Positions 36,089-44,858 of a DNA stretch of 64,000 bases are shown one piece after another (the first letter of the stretch is position 1; the number at the start of each line of letters is the position of its first letter). Made by a program: the position numbers and the translations under genes. Where the stretch lies: assembly GCF_042646165.1 (NCBI RefSeq), contig NZ_JBHRTC010000015.1, one strand, 5' to 3'. This DNA comes from Microbaculum marinum. Lineage in GTDB: Bacteria; Pseudomonadota; Alphaproteobacteria; Rhizobiales; Tepidamorphaceae. The notes beneath the pieces are model-generated. The model had not been told where the DNA came from and did not search any database. It saw nothing but the letters and a program-made list of their open reading frames with translations.

Positions 36089-36553
36089 CTATGCCCTGCC
36101 GTCCGAGGCCGCCTGCTTGATGGCGGCGCGGATCCGCACGTATGTGCCGCAGCGGCAGATGTTTCCCGACATTGCCGCGTCGATATCGTCATCGTCGGGG
36201 TCGGGCGTGACGGCGAGCAGGGCCGCTGCCGACATGATCTGTCCGGACTGACAGTAGCCGCACTGGACGACCTCGAGGTCGAGCCACGCCTTCTGGACCC
36301 GGGCGCCTTCGGGTGTTTCCGAGATGCCTTCGATCGTGGTGACGGCCTTGTCGCCGATCGCCCCGACCGGCAGCAGGCAGGACCGGACCGGCGAGCCGTC
36401 GATGTGCACGGTGCAGGCGCCGCACTGGGCGATGCCGCAGCCGAACTTGGTTCCGGTCATGCCCAGCACGTCGCGCAGAACCCAGAGCAGAGGGACGTCG
36501 TCGCCTGCCTCGACCGACCTGCGACTGCCGTTGATGTTGAGCGAAATTGCCAT
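36089..36553 (-). CDS. 2Fe-2S subunit of the molybdenum hydroxylase (IorA-type)
   Basis: Iron-sulfur subunit of 154 residues. First cluster ligands: C-x4-C-x2-C in FGCGIAQCGACTVH plus the Cys in RSCLLP; second cluster: CGYCQSGQ and NICRCGTY. It has no signal and is carried to the periplasm together with the Tat-exported large subunit. Start ATG at 36553 after GGAGA. First gene of the four-gene operon. Confidence 0.94.
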   Translation of the reverse strand: MAISLNINGSRRSVEAGDDVPLLWVLRDVLGMTGTKFGCGIAQCGACTVHIDGSPVRSCLLPVGAIGDKAVTTIEGISETPEGARVQKAWLDLEVVQCGYCQSGQIMSAAALLAVTPDPDDDDIDAAMSGNICRCGTYVRIRAAIKQAASDGRA

Positions 36554-36961
36554 GGCGGTCTCCGACATTCGAAGGCGCGGACGATGCGCAGAACTGTGGC
36601 CGTCGACGCGCTGCGGGCTCACTTCGCCGGATGTCGGCTCGCTCGCCGTGTGCGGATCCAGTGACCCCTCGGGCCTCGGCGGAAACCTGTTTCGCCTTGC
36701 CCTGCACGCGTCGCCAGCGTCGCCGCCCGGTTTCCCATTGCTAGGCGAACATCGATGCCAGGGTGGATAACGAGCCCGTATCGGGCACTAGTCGATCGGT
36801 ACGGATCGACCAGCCGATGGTATTATTGACAGGGCAGGGCATTCCTCCGCCGGCAAGGACGCAGGGGCGGACGCCGCGTATGTGCTGGAAGAGCCAGCGG
36901 CTCTCCCGACGGACTCGCCTGCATCGAACGAAGGGGCGTCAGGGCGATCAGTTCGCCCCGG
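36554..36961. other. 408-base spacer between iorA-type and metE-like genes
   Basis: No gene seen. It holds an 18-base imperfect palindrome at 36792-36809 (arms TCGATC and GATCGA around a GTAC centre) and a small GCCCG-TAT-CGGGC hairpin at 36773-36785 just before it. The hairpin may be part of a terminator for the convergent read from upstream; no T-run is present. Confidence 0.5.
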
Positions 36962-38116
36962 TCAGTTCCAAAGCGCCTTGCTGGCCAGTCCGGCTCCCTC
37001 GCACAGCGCGCGGAACTTCGCCCAGACGATGCGCGGCTCGACCTCGGTCCTGTACATGGCCTGCGAGGAGAACCCGCAGTCCGCGCTGGCGATCACGTTC
37101 TCCCGGCCGACCCGCTCGGCGAACCGCACGATCCGTTCCGCCACAAGCTGCGGATGCTCGACGACGCTGGTGGCGTGCGTGATCACGCCCGGGATGATCA
37201 GCTTGCCGTCCGGCAGCTTCACGTTCTCCCACAGATGGTATTCGTGCTCGTGGCGCGGGTTCCCGGCCTCGAAGGAATAGGCGCCGGCGTTCACCCGCAG
37301 CACCTGGTCGATCATGTCGGGCAGGTCGGGCTCGTGGATGCGCGGCCCCTGGTTGATGCCGTAGCAGGTATGGAAGCGCACCTGATCCTCGGGGATGCCC
37401 CTGAGGCTGTGATTGATCGCGTCGACATACATCGCCGCCTTGGCGATCCGCGCCGTCTCGTCCAGCGACTTGTCCATGTAGACGTTCGGCAGGAACGGAT
37501 CGTCGACCTGCAGCAGGAAGCCGGCCTCGATAATCGCCGCGTACTCCTCGTGCAGGGCATCGGCGACGGCGAAGGCATATTCCTCCTCGGTCGCGTAGTA
37601 GTCGTTGAAGCCGACCCCGGTCACCGCGGCGGACGGCATGAACGCCTCCGCGCAGCCATGCGCCTCGACCGCAGAGCGGAGATTGGCGAGATCGATCCGC
37701 AGCGCGTCCTGGCCGACGTAGCGGATCGGCCCGACGCAGAACATCGGCGCCGCGGGCGCGATCGCGCCGCCCAGCATGGCGCGCTCGAAATAGTCCTTGT
37801 AGTACTCGGGGAAGGCTTCCCGCTCTTCCAGGTACACTTCCGACTTGACGTGCGGCCGACGCTCGAACCCCTCTAGCCGGTCGTTGATGTAGACGGCATG
37901 GCCAGGCTTCGACATCTCGCCGTCGGCGACGATGTCGATGCCGGCCTCTGCCTGCCGGCCCACCATGTCGTCGACCGACTGCTTCAGCTTTTCCTGAAAC
38001 GCCGCCTCGTCCACGCCCTTCCCGTCGAGACGTGCCTTCAGCACATCCAGAAGGTCATGCGGACGCGGCAGGCTTCCCACATGGGTGGTCAGGATACGAT
38101 CGGTGCTGTGTCTCAT
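36962..38116 (-). CDS. MetE C-terminal-like cobalamin-independent methyltransferase
   Basis: Zinc enzyme-like TIM barrel of 384 residues, only the catalytic half of MetE. The N-terminus THVGSLPRP is typical. Zinc ligands are all kept: His and Cys in FHTCYG, Glu in SFEAGNPRHEHEY and Cys in ASADCGFSSQ. Such short homologues are often not methionine synthases and may demethylate or transfer methyl groups from other compounds. It ends the 13-gene run, 42 bases after the enoyl-CoA hydratase gene. Confidence 0.9.
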   Translation of the reverse strand: MRHSTDRILTTHVGSLPRPHDLLDVLKARLDGKGVDEAAFQEKLKQSVDDMVGRQAEAGIDIVADGEMSKPGHAVYINDRLEGFERRPHVKSEVYLEEREAFPEYYKDYFERAMLGGAIAPAAPMFCVGPIRYVGQDALRIDLANLRSAVEAHGCAEAFMPSAAVTGVGFNDYYATEEEYAFAVADALHEEYAAIIEAGFLLQVDDPFLPNVYMDKSLDETARIAKAAMYVDAINHSLRGIPEDQVRFHTCYGINQGPRIHEPDLPDMIDQVLRVNAGAYSFEAGNPRHEHEYHLWENVKLPDGKLIIPGVITHATSVVEHPQLVAERIVRFAERVGRENVIASADCGFSSQAMYRTEVEPRIVWAKFRALCEGAGLASKALWN

Positions 38117-38158
38117 CGGCGTGTCTTCCCCTCGGTGATTGAATGCAGGCGGCGCCGG

Positions 38159-38926
38159 CTAGCGGCGCCGGAACGACGGCGCGCGCTTTTCCTTGAAGGC
38201 GCGCCGGCCCTCGTCGGCGTCCTCGGTCGCAAAGCACACCGTCTGCAGGTCGCGCTCGTACTGGATGGCGTTCTCCAGCGGCATGGCGAAGGCGGCCTTC
38301 AGGTTCAGCTTGGCGGTCTCCGCGGCGATCGGCGCCCGCGACGCGATCGTGGCGGCGATCTCGCGGGCGCGCGCCACCAGTGCGTCGGCCTCGGCGATCT
38401 CGCTGACCAGCCCCCAGGCGAGCCCCTGCTCGGCGGAGACCGGGTCGCCGGTCATCACCATCAGTGCGGCGTTGCTCGGGCCGATCGAATGGGCGAGCAG
38501 CGCCGTCATGCCGCCGCCGCCGATCCAGCCGAGCTTGATTTCCGGCGCCGCGAAGCGGGCGTTCGGCGAGGCGATGCGGATGTCGCAGGACATCGCCATC
38601 TCCAGGCCGCCGCCGAACGCGTAGCCGTTGATCGCCGCGATCGACGGCTTGGTCAGGCCGCGCACCGCGTCGCAGTAGTCGGGACGGCCGCGGAACGACC
38701 AGGCGGTCGGATAGGTGTCGAGTTCGCGAATGTCGCTGCCGGCGCAAAACGACTTCCGGCCGGCGCCGGTCAGCACGACGGCGCGGACGGCGTCGTCGCC
38801 GTTGACGGCGGCGACATGGGTCCTGAGCTGGTCGGTCATCTCCGGTGTCATCGCGTTCAGCTTGTCGGCCCGGTCGAGCGTTATCAGCGCGACATGACCG
38901 TCGACTTCGAGTGTGACGTTGCTCAT
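38159..38926 (-). CDS. enoyl-CoA hydratase/isomerase (crotonase) family
   Basis: Crotonase-fold enzyme of 255 residues. Oxyanion-hole stretches are FCAGSDIRELD and INGYAFGGGLEMAMSCDIRIAS; one catalytic Glu is in APEIKLG, while the second Glu position reads GGGGMTALL and lacks the usual GGTQRL. This favours an isomerase, hydrolase or lyase over a plain hydratase. Start ATG at 38926. It begins four bases after the stop of the solute-binding-like gene. Confidence 0.9.
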   Translation of the reverse strand: MSNVTLEVDGHVALITLDRADKLNAMTPEMTDQLRTHVAAVNGDDAVRAVVLTGAGRKSFCAGSDIRELDTYPTAWSFRGRPDYCDAVRGLTKPSIAAINGYAFGGGLEMAMSCDIRIASPNARFAAPEIKLGWIGGGGMTALLAHSIGPSNAALMVMTGDPVSAEQGLAWGLVSEIAEADALVARAREIAATIASRAPIAAETAKLNLKAAFAMPLENAIQYERDLQTVCFATEDADEGRRAFKEKRAPSFRRR

Positions 38927-38930
38927 CCGA

Positions 38931-40136
38931 CTAACCTCCCACCACCTGCTCGGCTGACTTCCGGTAAATTTCCTTTGGCGCCGTGACGGCACGTTGGCCC
39001 GTCCGGCTCCGCGCATAACGGTCCTGCAGCCGCGACAGGATCGTCTCGGCCGGCACTCCATTCGTCATGGCGTCGCGCAGGGTCGCGGATGCCTCAGACT
39101 GGAAGGCGATGTAACCGTCGTGGCGCGGCCGCACCCAAGCGGCTTCGAGCGTCGCAGCGGTGTCCCGATAGAAGTTCCCGGAAGCGGCGTTGACGGTTGC
39201 GTCCGACCACGCCGCCCGGCTGCTCGGCTGGCCCTCGTGGTCCGGGATGAAGCCGCGCTGCGTCTGCGGCGCCATCAGCCATCTCAGATGGTCGAGCAGG
39301 CCAGGTGTCACCACGGCGCGTCGGCTGACCGCGAGCCCGGTGCCGCCGAGCGTCGAGCCGGGGGCAGTCCCGCCCGCCGCCGTCGGCGCGTCGGCAAACC
39401 GCAATGCGCACCGACCGGGCTGCGAGGGCACTGTATAATTCACGTAGCCGAAGACGAGCGGCACCAGCGCGAGCGGCTCGCCGCCGGCCATCGCTTCGAG
39501 CAGGTCCTTCGGATTGAGGTTCCTGGTCCAGTCCGGCGAGGACGCCGCAAGGGGCGACAATATCTCCAGCGCGGCTCGTCCCGTCCCGGAGGACACCAGC
39601 ACGCCGGGGTCGCGCGAGGCCGGCGGCTCGCCAAGCGCCACGCAGATGCTCATGAAGCTGAGCAGCGCGTGCGGCCCGGCCAGCGACAGGGCGACGGGCG
39701 CGCGCCCGGCAAGGTCCGCAACCGCGGCCCAGTCGGCCGGCACCGGCCCGTCCAGCAGATCGGGCACATAGGCCGTCACCTGAGCGGCGGCATCGAGCGG
39801 CAGCGCCCAGTGGCGGCCGGCGTAGCAGTAGCTCGACAGGCACTGCCCGATCGTCGCCGCGCCCCAGGCCGCGATCTCCTCGGCGGAAAACATCTCCTCG
39901 AGCGCCAGGAAGCAGTCGCCGTTCAGCGCCTCGCCGAGATGCGGATGGTCGATCACCACCAGGTCGTAGCGCTCGGCGAGATCGGCGATCGGATGGGACT
40001 CGAAGCCCTCCAGCGGGTGGCTCGACCAGTCGATGGAGATCCCCTCGCGCGCCGGATCCAGCCGGGACGCCGCGGCGGCCAGCGCGTTGAAGCCGCGCGG
40101 ATGGTCCCAGGTGAGCCCCTTGTAGCGGACCGCCAT
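38931..40136 (-). CDS. solute-binding-protein-like protein without a signal peptide
   Basis: Protein of 401 residues with the look of a CUT1 extracellular binding protein (short N-terminal strand YKGLTWDHPRGFNAL, then DLVVIDHPHLGEAL and ALPLDAAAQVTAYVPDLL, and the PLVFGYVNYT region) but starting directly at the domain, with no signal peptide, lipobox or Tat motif. Both ends are fixed: TGATG overlap with caiB upstream and four bases before the enoyl-CoA hydratase. A cytosolic binding or enzymatic role in the CoA pathway is inferred; no defined family function is known to me. Confidence 0.8.
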   Translation of the reverse strand: MAVRYKGLTWDHPRGFNALAAAASRLDPAREGISIDWSSHPLEGFESHPIADLAERYDLVVIDHPHLGEALNGDCFLALEEMFSAEEIAAWGAATIGQCLSSYCYAGRHWALPLDAAAQVTAYVPDLLDGPVPADWAAVADLAGRAPVALSLAGPHALLSFMSICVALGEPPASRDPGVLVSSGTGRAALEILSPLAASSPDWTRNLNPKDLLEAMAGGEPLALVPLVFGYVNYTVPSQPGRCALRFADAPTAAGGTAPGSTLGGTGLAVSRRAVVTPGLLDHLRWLMAPQTQRGFIPDHEGQPSSRAAWSDATVNAASGNFYRDTAATLEAAWVRPRHDGYIAFQSEASATLRDAMTNGVPAETILSRLQDRYARSRTGQRAVTAPKEIYRKSAEQVVGG

Positions 40137-41329
40137 CAGGGCTGCTCCTCGGCGATCACCTTGCGCTCGAGAAGGTCCTCGATCCGGTCGGCCCCGTAGC
40201 CGATGTCGGCGAGGATCTGCCTGGTATCCTCGCCGGTGACGGGCGCGCCCTTGTAGACCTCCGCCGGCGTCTTCGACATCCGGAACGGGAATCCCGGCGT
40301 CTTCACGCGGCCTTCGGTCGGGTGCTCGTATTCGACGAAAGTGCCGTTGTGGCGGATCTGCGGATCGTCGACGAGATCGGCATAGCCGTAGACCGGGCCG
40401 GCCCAGATGTCGGCCTCGGAGAACGCGGCGAGCCATTCGGCGCTGGTGCGGTCCTTCAGCTTCTCGCGCGTCTTCGCGAAGATCTCGTCGCGCCGCGACC
40501 AGCCGTCGACCTCCTCGTTCATCTCCAGGAACGACGGCTCGCCGATCACCTCGCCGAGCCGCTTCAGCGGCGGGAACGCCAGGATGATGAAGCCGTCGCT
40601 GGTTGCGAACGCCCCGTACGGGGACCGGATGTAGACGTGGGCATGCGGCTCGGCCGAGCGCGTCTGCGGCTTGCCGGCGACGGTGAACACCGACAGTTCC
40701 TGCATCTGCAGCGTCGTGATCGCATCGAGCATGTTTACGTCGACGCGCTGGCCCTCGCCGGTGCGCTCGCGGTGCAGGAGCGCCGCCAGCACGCCCTCGA
40801 ACGCGGTATAGGCGGTTACCGCGTCGACCAGGTACTGGCCCGCCGCGTTCGGCGGCTCGCCCTCGCGGCCCGCCGACAGCATCGCTCCGCTCATGCCCTG
40901 CAGCACGAGATCCTGCCCCGGCCGGTCCCGGTAGGGGCCGTCCTCGCCGTAGCCGGACATGGAGACGTAGACGAGCTTCGGGTTGATCCGCGACAGCGTG
41001 TCGTAGTCGACGCCGAGCCGTTCGGCGACGCCCGGCCGGTAGTTCTGCAGGAACACGTCTGCCGACGAGACGAGGTCGCGCAGGATCTCCTTGCCCTCGT
41101 CGCTCTTCAGGTCGACGGCGAGGCTTCGCTTGTTGCGGTTGAGCGACAAAAACGACACGTTGATCCGGTTGCCGCGCGCACCGCCGGCGGCGGTATGGCG
41201 CTGCCACTCGCCGGTCACCGGCTCCACCTTGATCACGTCGGCCCCAAGATCGCCGAGCCGCTGCGCCGCGAACGGCCCGGCCATGGCGATCGAGCAGTCC
41301 AGTACGCGGTAGCCTGAAAGCACTCCCAT
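40136..41329 (-). CDS. CaiB/BaiF family CoA transferase (class III)
   Basis: CoA transferase of 397 residues. Typical stretches: GYRVLDCSIAMAGPFAAQRLGDLGADVIKVE at the N-terminus, LSLNRNKRSLAVDLK for CoA binding and the catalytic Asp in RPGQDLVLQGMSG. It moves CoA between carboxylic acids. Start is taken at 41329; Met at 41377 would add 16 residues inside a spacer. Stop overlaps the solute-binding-like gene. Confidence 0.92.
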   Translation of the reverse strand: MGVLSGYRVLDCSIAMAGPFAAQRLGDLGADVIKVEPVTGEWQRHTAAGGARGNRINVSFLSLNRNKRSLAVDLKSDEGKEILRDLVSSADVFLQNYRPGVAERLGVDYDTLSRINPKLVYVSMSGYGEDGPYRDRPGQDLVLQGMSGAMLSAGREGEPPNAAGQYLVDAVTAYTAFEGVLAALLHRERTGEGQRVDVNMLDAITTLQMQELSVFTVAGKPQTRSAEPHAHVYIRSPYGAFATSDGFIILAFPPLKRLGEVIGEPSFLEMNEEVDGWSRRDEIFAKTREKLKDRTSAEWLAAFSEADIWAGPVYGYADLVDDPQIRHNGTFVEYEHPTEGRVKTPGFPFRMSKTPAEVYKGAPVTGEDTRQILADIGYGADRIEDLLERKVIAEEQP

Positions 41330-41385
41330 TTGTCTTGTCCCGGTTGATAGTTCAGCGCCCGCGCGGCGGGCCGACACTGGCCTCG

Positions 41386-41489
41386 ATCCTTCGAGACGGC
41401 CGCTGGCGCGGCCTCCTCAGGATGAGGCGCATACTCAGAGTGGGTTCCTCATGGCGAGGAGCGGGCACCCGCCCGCGTCTCGAACCATG
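41386..41489. repeat. pair of inverted intergenic repeats, family B
   Basis: Copy 1 (41386-41427) runs ATCCTTCGAGACGGCC to CTCCTCAGGATGAGG; copy 2 (41447-41489) is the reverse, CCTCATGGCGAGGAG to GTCTCGAACCATG. Each is itself an imperfect hairpin. Such elements are common in rhizobial spacers. The pair separates caiB from the SDR gene. Confidence 0.75.
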
Positions 41490-41512
41490 CAGGCCCCGGT
41501 TGCCGCGCCCGT

Positions 41513-42265
41513 TCACTTCATCACCCATCCGCCGTCGACATTGATGGTCTGGCCGGTGATGAACGAGGCGTGGTCGGAGGCGAGGAACATCATCGTGCTG
41601 GCGATGTCTTGCGGACTGCCGCGCCGCTTCAGCGCCTGGTGGTCGAGGACGAAGCGCGTGTAGCCGTCGGGGTCCGGGTGGATCTTCTCGGCATCGGTGG
41701 GGAAGGCGCCCGGCGCGACGGCGTTGACGGTGACGCCGTACTGGCCGAATTCGCGGGCCCAGGCCCGCGTCAGGCCGACCAGCGCGCCCTTCGACGATAC
41801 GTAGGGGAACAGCTTGTCCCAGCCGCCGTAGAAGGTGATGCTGGCCACGTTGATGATGCGGCCCCAGCCGCGCTGCCTCATCCCCGGCAGGAGCGACATG
41901 GCGCACTGGACGTGGGCGTCGACATTGACCGCCTGCACCGCGCGGTGTTCCTCGAGCGTGAAGTCCTCGAACGGCTTGGCGGGGTAGATCGCGGCGTTGT
42001 TGATCAGGATGTCGACGGCGCCGTGCTCGGCGACGATGCGGTCGAGCCCGCGCTTCAGTTCCGCCTGGTCTGACAGGTCGAGATGCTCGTAGACCACGCT
42101 GCCGTTGCCCAGTGCCGCTGCGCGCGACAGGAGATCGCTGCCGCGGTCGTCGCGGATGTCCAGGACGATCACCTTCGCACCGGCGCCCGCAAATCCGAGC
42201 GCGGTATCGATGCCGAGCCCGCCGGCACCGCCGGTCAGCAGAACGGTCTTTCCGGTAAAGTCCAT
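41513..42265 (-). CDS. SDR family oxidoreductase
   Basis: NAD(P)-dependent dehydrogenase of 250 residues: TGGAGGLGIDTAL cofactor loop, LDIRDDRG (Asp, NAD preference), NNAAIYP, catalytic Ser in NVASITFYGG, YVSSKGALVGL and C-terminal GQTINVDGGWVMK. The ATG at 42265 has a GGGAGG ribosome site; the ATG at 42313 overlaps the previous stop (ATGA) and would add 16 unconserved residues. It probably oxidises a sugar or lactol made by the neighbouring enzymes. Confidence 0.92.
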   Translation of the reverse strand: MDFTGKTVLLTGGAGGLGIDTALGFAGAGAKVIVLDIRDDRGSDLLSRAAALGNGSVVYEHLDLSDQAELKRGLDRIVAEHGAVDILINNAAIYPAKPFEDFTLEEHRAVQAVNVDAHVQCAMSLLPGMRQRGWGRIINVASITFYGGWDKLFPYVSSKGALVGLTRAWAREFGQYGVTVNAVAPGAFPTDAEKIHPDPDGYTRFVLDHQALKRRGSPQDIASTMMFLASDHASFITGQTINVDGGWVMK

Positions 42266-42309
42266 GCGCGCCTCCCTGGCCTCGCCCGCGCCGGCGGTCG
42301 CCGTGACGT

Positions 42310-43494
42310 TCATCGCGCGATCGCCTTCCACTCGTCCGTCGGGGCGGGATAGTCGTCGGCGGGCTGTGCGGCGATCGCGGCGATGCGGGCCTGCGCGGCG
42401 GCGATCTCGGCGGCGCCGTCGATCACCGCGAACCGCGTCTCGTAGCGCCGCTCGTCGCCGTGCTCGAGCCAGATCAGTTCGCCGCGTTCCCTGGCGAAGG
42501 GCTTGCCGAAGACGTGGTTCGTGGACGGCTCGATGCCGATCGCATACTGGCCCTCCTGGAGGTTCTGCCACTCGTACTGGCAGGGGAACTCCGAGGCGTT
42601 CGTCTCGACCATGAAGCCGATCCCGCGGCCGCCGTCGAAACCCTCGTTGACCACCGCGACCGGCACCTTGCCGTCGGCGTCGGCGCCCATCTCGTGCTGC
42701 CAGACCTGCTCGTGGAAGTTCGACTGCGGCCCGGGCAGGGTGCGGTAGCCGACGCCCTGGCGGCGATAGTCGTCGGCATGCGCCGCCCACACCGTCTGCC
42801 GGACCGGCGCGACATAGCGGCTGCCTTCGCCCAGCACGGGATGGCCGAGGTTGATGTGGTAGAGATACATGTGCGGGGTCCGGTAGAAGCCGTGATTGAC
42901 GACGCGGTCCGTCAGCACGAACTCGTTGCTGCCGACCTTCGCCTCGATCCGGCGGATCAGGTGCAGGTCCTCTCCGAACACCGCGGACTGCTGCACGACG
43001 CCCTCGCACCACAGCGTGCACTCGTCGCCCTCCCAGCGTTCGCCGTAGCCGGTGAGCCTGCCGGGGATCGTGCCGATGCGGCCGTGGATCGAGCTGTCCA
43101 CCGTCTTGCGATGGACGTAGTGGTAGTGGTCGGCGGGATCGGCATCCATGAACAGGATGTGGTCGAGCCCGCAGGTCACCATCAGCCCGGAGAACGAGCG
43201 CAGCCAGGCGAGGCCGCCCTCGCCCTCGTACTCGTGCAGCGCGGGATTGCGGAAGCCGGCGGGCGAGTGCCAGCCGATCGCCGCGCCCCGATACTCGCAG
43301 TCGGCCACGTCGAGGGCCCGGTCGATCAGCACAGTGAACCGGAATCCGGTGCCGGTCCGGAACTCCAGCATGCGGATCCCGCGCTCGACGCCGTCGCCCA
43401 GCGTGACCAGCCTGACACCGGCGAACTGGGACAGCATTCCCGCGTGGCGGGCGACGTCGCGCCGCGACATCTCCCGACCATAAAGTTCCACCAT
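42310..43494 (-). CDS. DUF4432 family aldose 1-epimerase-like protein
   Basis: Protein of 394 residues of the DUF4432 group, with the galactose-mutarotase-like beta fold. Typical stretches are FTVLIDRALDVADCEYRG, FSGLMVTCGLDHI and PHMYLYHINLGHPVL (His positions of the mutarotase site). Start ATG at 43494 follows GGAGAC. It may interconvert anomers of the imported sugar. Flanked upstream by a pair of family A repeats. Confidence 0.88.
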   Translation of the reverse strand: MVELYGREMSRRDVARHAGMLSQFAGVRLVTLGDGVERGIRMLEFRTGTGFRFTVLIDRALDVADCEYRGAAIGWHSPAGFRNPALHEYEGEGGLAWLRSFSGLMVTCGLDHILFMDADPADHYHYVHRKTVDSSIHGRIGTIPGRLTGYGERWEGDECTLWCEGVVQQSAVFGEDLHLIRRIEAKVGSNEFVLTDRVVNHGFYRTPHMYLYHINLGHPVLGEGSRYVAPVRQTVWAAHADDYRRQGVGYRTLPGPQSNFHEQVWQHEMGADADGKVPVAVVNEGFDGGRGIGFMVETNASEFPCQYEWQNLQEGQYAIGIEPSTNHVFGKPFARERGELIWLEHGDERRYETRFAVIDGAAEIAAAQARIAAIAAQPADDYPAPTDEWKAIAR

Positions 43495-43549
43495 TTCGAC
43501 GTCTCCAGTACTCTCTTGCGCCGCCTGATTACCTTGCCGGCGACCGAGC

Positions 43550-43711
43550 CCCCTCACCCGGCCCGGTCGGGCCGACCTCTCCCCATCGGGGAGAGGTGAA
43601 CCGTGCCGCGCGTTCGGAGGCAGATCGGCCGTCGAGCCAAGCCGTCACCGCCCACCTCTCCCGGCGGGAGAGGTCGGATCGCGCGAGCGATCCGGGTGAC
43701 GGGTTACGGTC
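43550..43711. repeat. inverted pair of intergenic palindromes, family A (copies 1 and 2)
   Basis: Copy 1 (43550-43598) reads CCCTCACCCGG, a palindromic arm, CGACCTCTCCCC and GGGGAGAGGTG; copy 2 (43653-43711) is the reverse: CACCTCTCCCGGCGGGAGAGG, then GGATCGCGCGAGCGATCC and GGGTGACGG. The two face each other, so a large stem is possible. Lies between the isomerase stop and the DUF4432 start and may limit read-through. Confidence 0.8.
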
Positions 43712-43736
43712 GTTGCGATCATGATGCCGACGCGCC

Positions 43737-44651
43737 TCACAGGCCGTTCGCCCTCAGCTTCCCGTCGATGAACTTCTTGGCGCGCGGCACGTCGGCCTCG
43801 TCCAGGTGCTCGATGATCATCGGGATGTTCGGATGCTTCTGCGCGAGCCGCTGGAAGTAGAGGTCGTAGTTCAGCTCGCCGAGGCCGGGCGCCGGCAGCT
43901 CGATCTCGCCGACACCGCGGAAGGTGTGCGATTCCAGCGCGTCGTCGTCGCCGATGTCCGCGTGCTTCTCCGACTTGTCGTCGCCGGAGCGCTTCACGTC
44001 CTTGGCATGGCCGATCTTGATCTTGTCCGACAGCGTGTCGAAGACCTGGTTCAGGATCCTGTCCATGTCGTCGATGTTGTGGGTCTCGAAATAGTTGGTC
44101 GGGTCCATCAGCAGGCCGAGGCCGGGGTGGTCGACCTGGGCGAACATCCGCACCGTCTCCTCGACCGATCCGACGACGTTGTTGACGTAGGTCTCCAGCA
44201 GGAACATCGCGCCGTGGTCGTAGGCGTGCTGGGCGAGGTCGGCGATGACCTTGCGGCACTCCTCGAAACCCTCTTCCGTCTTGTTCTTGTCGTCGTGCAC
44301 CCAGTCGCTCTCGGTGTTGTAGGTGCCCGTTTCGGAGATGACGTAGGGCGTGCCGAGATACTGGGCGTGCCGGATGATCTCCTTCAGGTAGCCGACCCGC
44401 TTCTCGCGCTCGGCCGGATCGGGATGGATGATGTTGGTATAGCCGGAGATGCAGCAGATCGGCAGGTTGTGGTCGCGGAAGGTCTCGCGGATCTTCACGC
44501 ACTTGTCCTTGGTGATCTGCCCCGCCGAGACGTCGACATCCTTGAAGTGCATGTCGAGCTGCACGGTGTTGAAGCCGAGATCGCGGATCTTCTTCGCGGT
44601 CGTCTCGAGCTCGTAGGGGAAGTATCCGGTAAAAATGCCGACTTGCATCAT
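43737..44651 (-). CDS. sugar phosphate isomerase/epimerase (AP-endonuclease-2 TIM barrel)
   Basis: TIM barrel of 304 residues of the xylose-isomerase-like group. Metal ligands are visible in order: Glu in MFLLETYVNN, Asp in GLLMDPTNYFE, His in KIGHAKDVK and Glu in MIIEHLDEA. The N-terminal VGIFTGYFPYELETTAKKIRDL is typical. It probably isomerises or dehydrates the keto intermediate made by the Gfo/Idh enzyme. Flanked on both sides by family A repeats. Confidence 0.92.
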   Translation of the reverse strand: MMQVGIFTGYFPYELETTAKKIRDLGFNTVQLDMHFKDVDVSAGQITKDKCVKIRETFRDHNLPICCISGYTNIIHPDPAEREKRVGYLKEIIRHAQYLGTPYVISETGTYNTESDWVHDDKNKTEEGFEECRKVIADLAQHAYDHGAMFLLETYVNNVVGSVEETVRMFAQVDHPGLGLLMDPTNYFETHNIDDMDRILNQVFDTLSDKIKIGHAKDVKRSGDDKSEKHADIGDDDALESHTFRGVGEIELPAPGLGELNYDLYFQRLAQKHPNIPMIIEHLDEADVPRAKKFIDGKLRANGL

Positions 44652-44710
44652 GGCGTTCGTCTCCCATCCTGGTTCGTTGGTGCTTTTGGTTTCATGGCAA
44701 CTGCCCTAAT

Positions 44711-44821
44711 CCCTCACCCGGATCGCTGCGCGATCCGACCTCTCCCTATGGGAGAGGTGTGCCAAGGAGCCTGCCGACACCTCTCCCCGGCGGGGAGAGG
44801 TNNNNAGGGCCGGGTGAGGGG
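44711..44821. repeat. inverted pair of intergenic palindromes, family A (copies 3 and 4), with a 4-N gap
   Basis: Copy 3 (44711-44759) and reverse copy 4 (44778-44821) share CCTCACCCGG, GATCGC-TGC-GCGATC and the CCTCTCCC hairpin with copies 1 and 2. Four N at 44802-44805 fall in copy 4, probably because the stem is hard to sequence. Confidence 0.8.
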
Positions 44822-44858
44822 GAACAAAAGGTGCAATTCATGCCTCGGCCGTCCCCGC

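Noticed and set aside
36826..36831. TTGACA on the plus strand as a promoter
   Set aside because: No gene starts downstream on that strand and no matching -10 box is seen.
43550..44821. Possible CRISPR array
   Set aside because: Four repeats in alternating orientation with unequal spacers and a gene between them; no cas genes.
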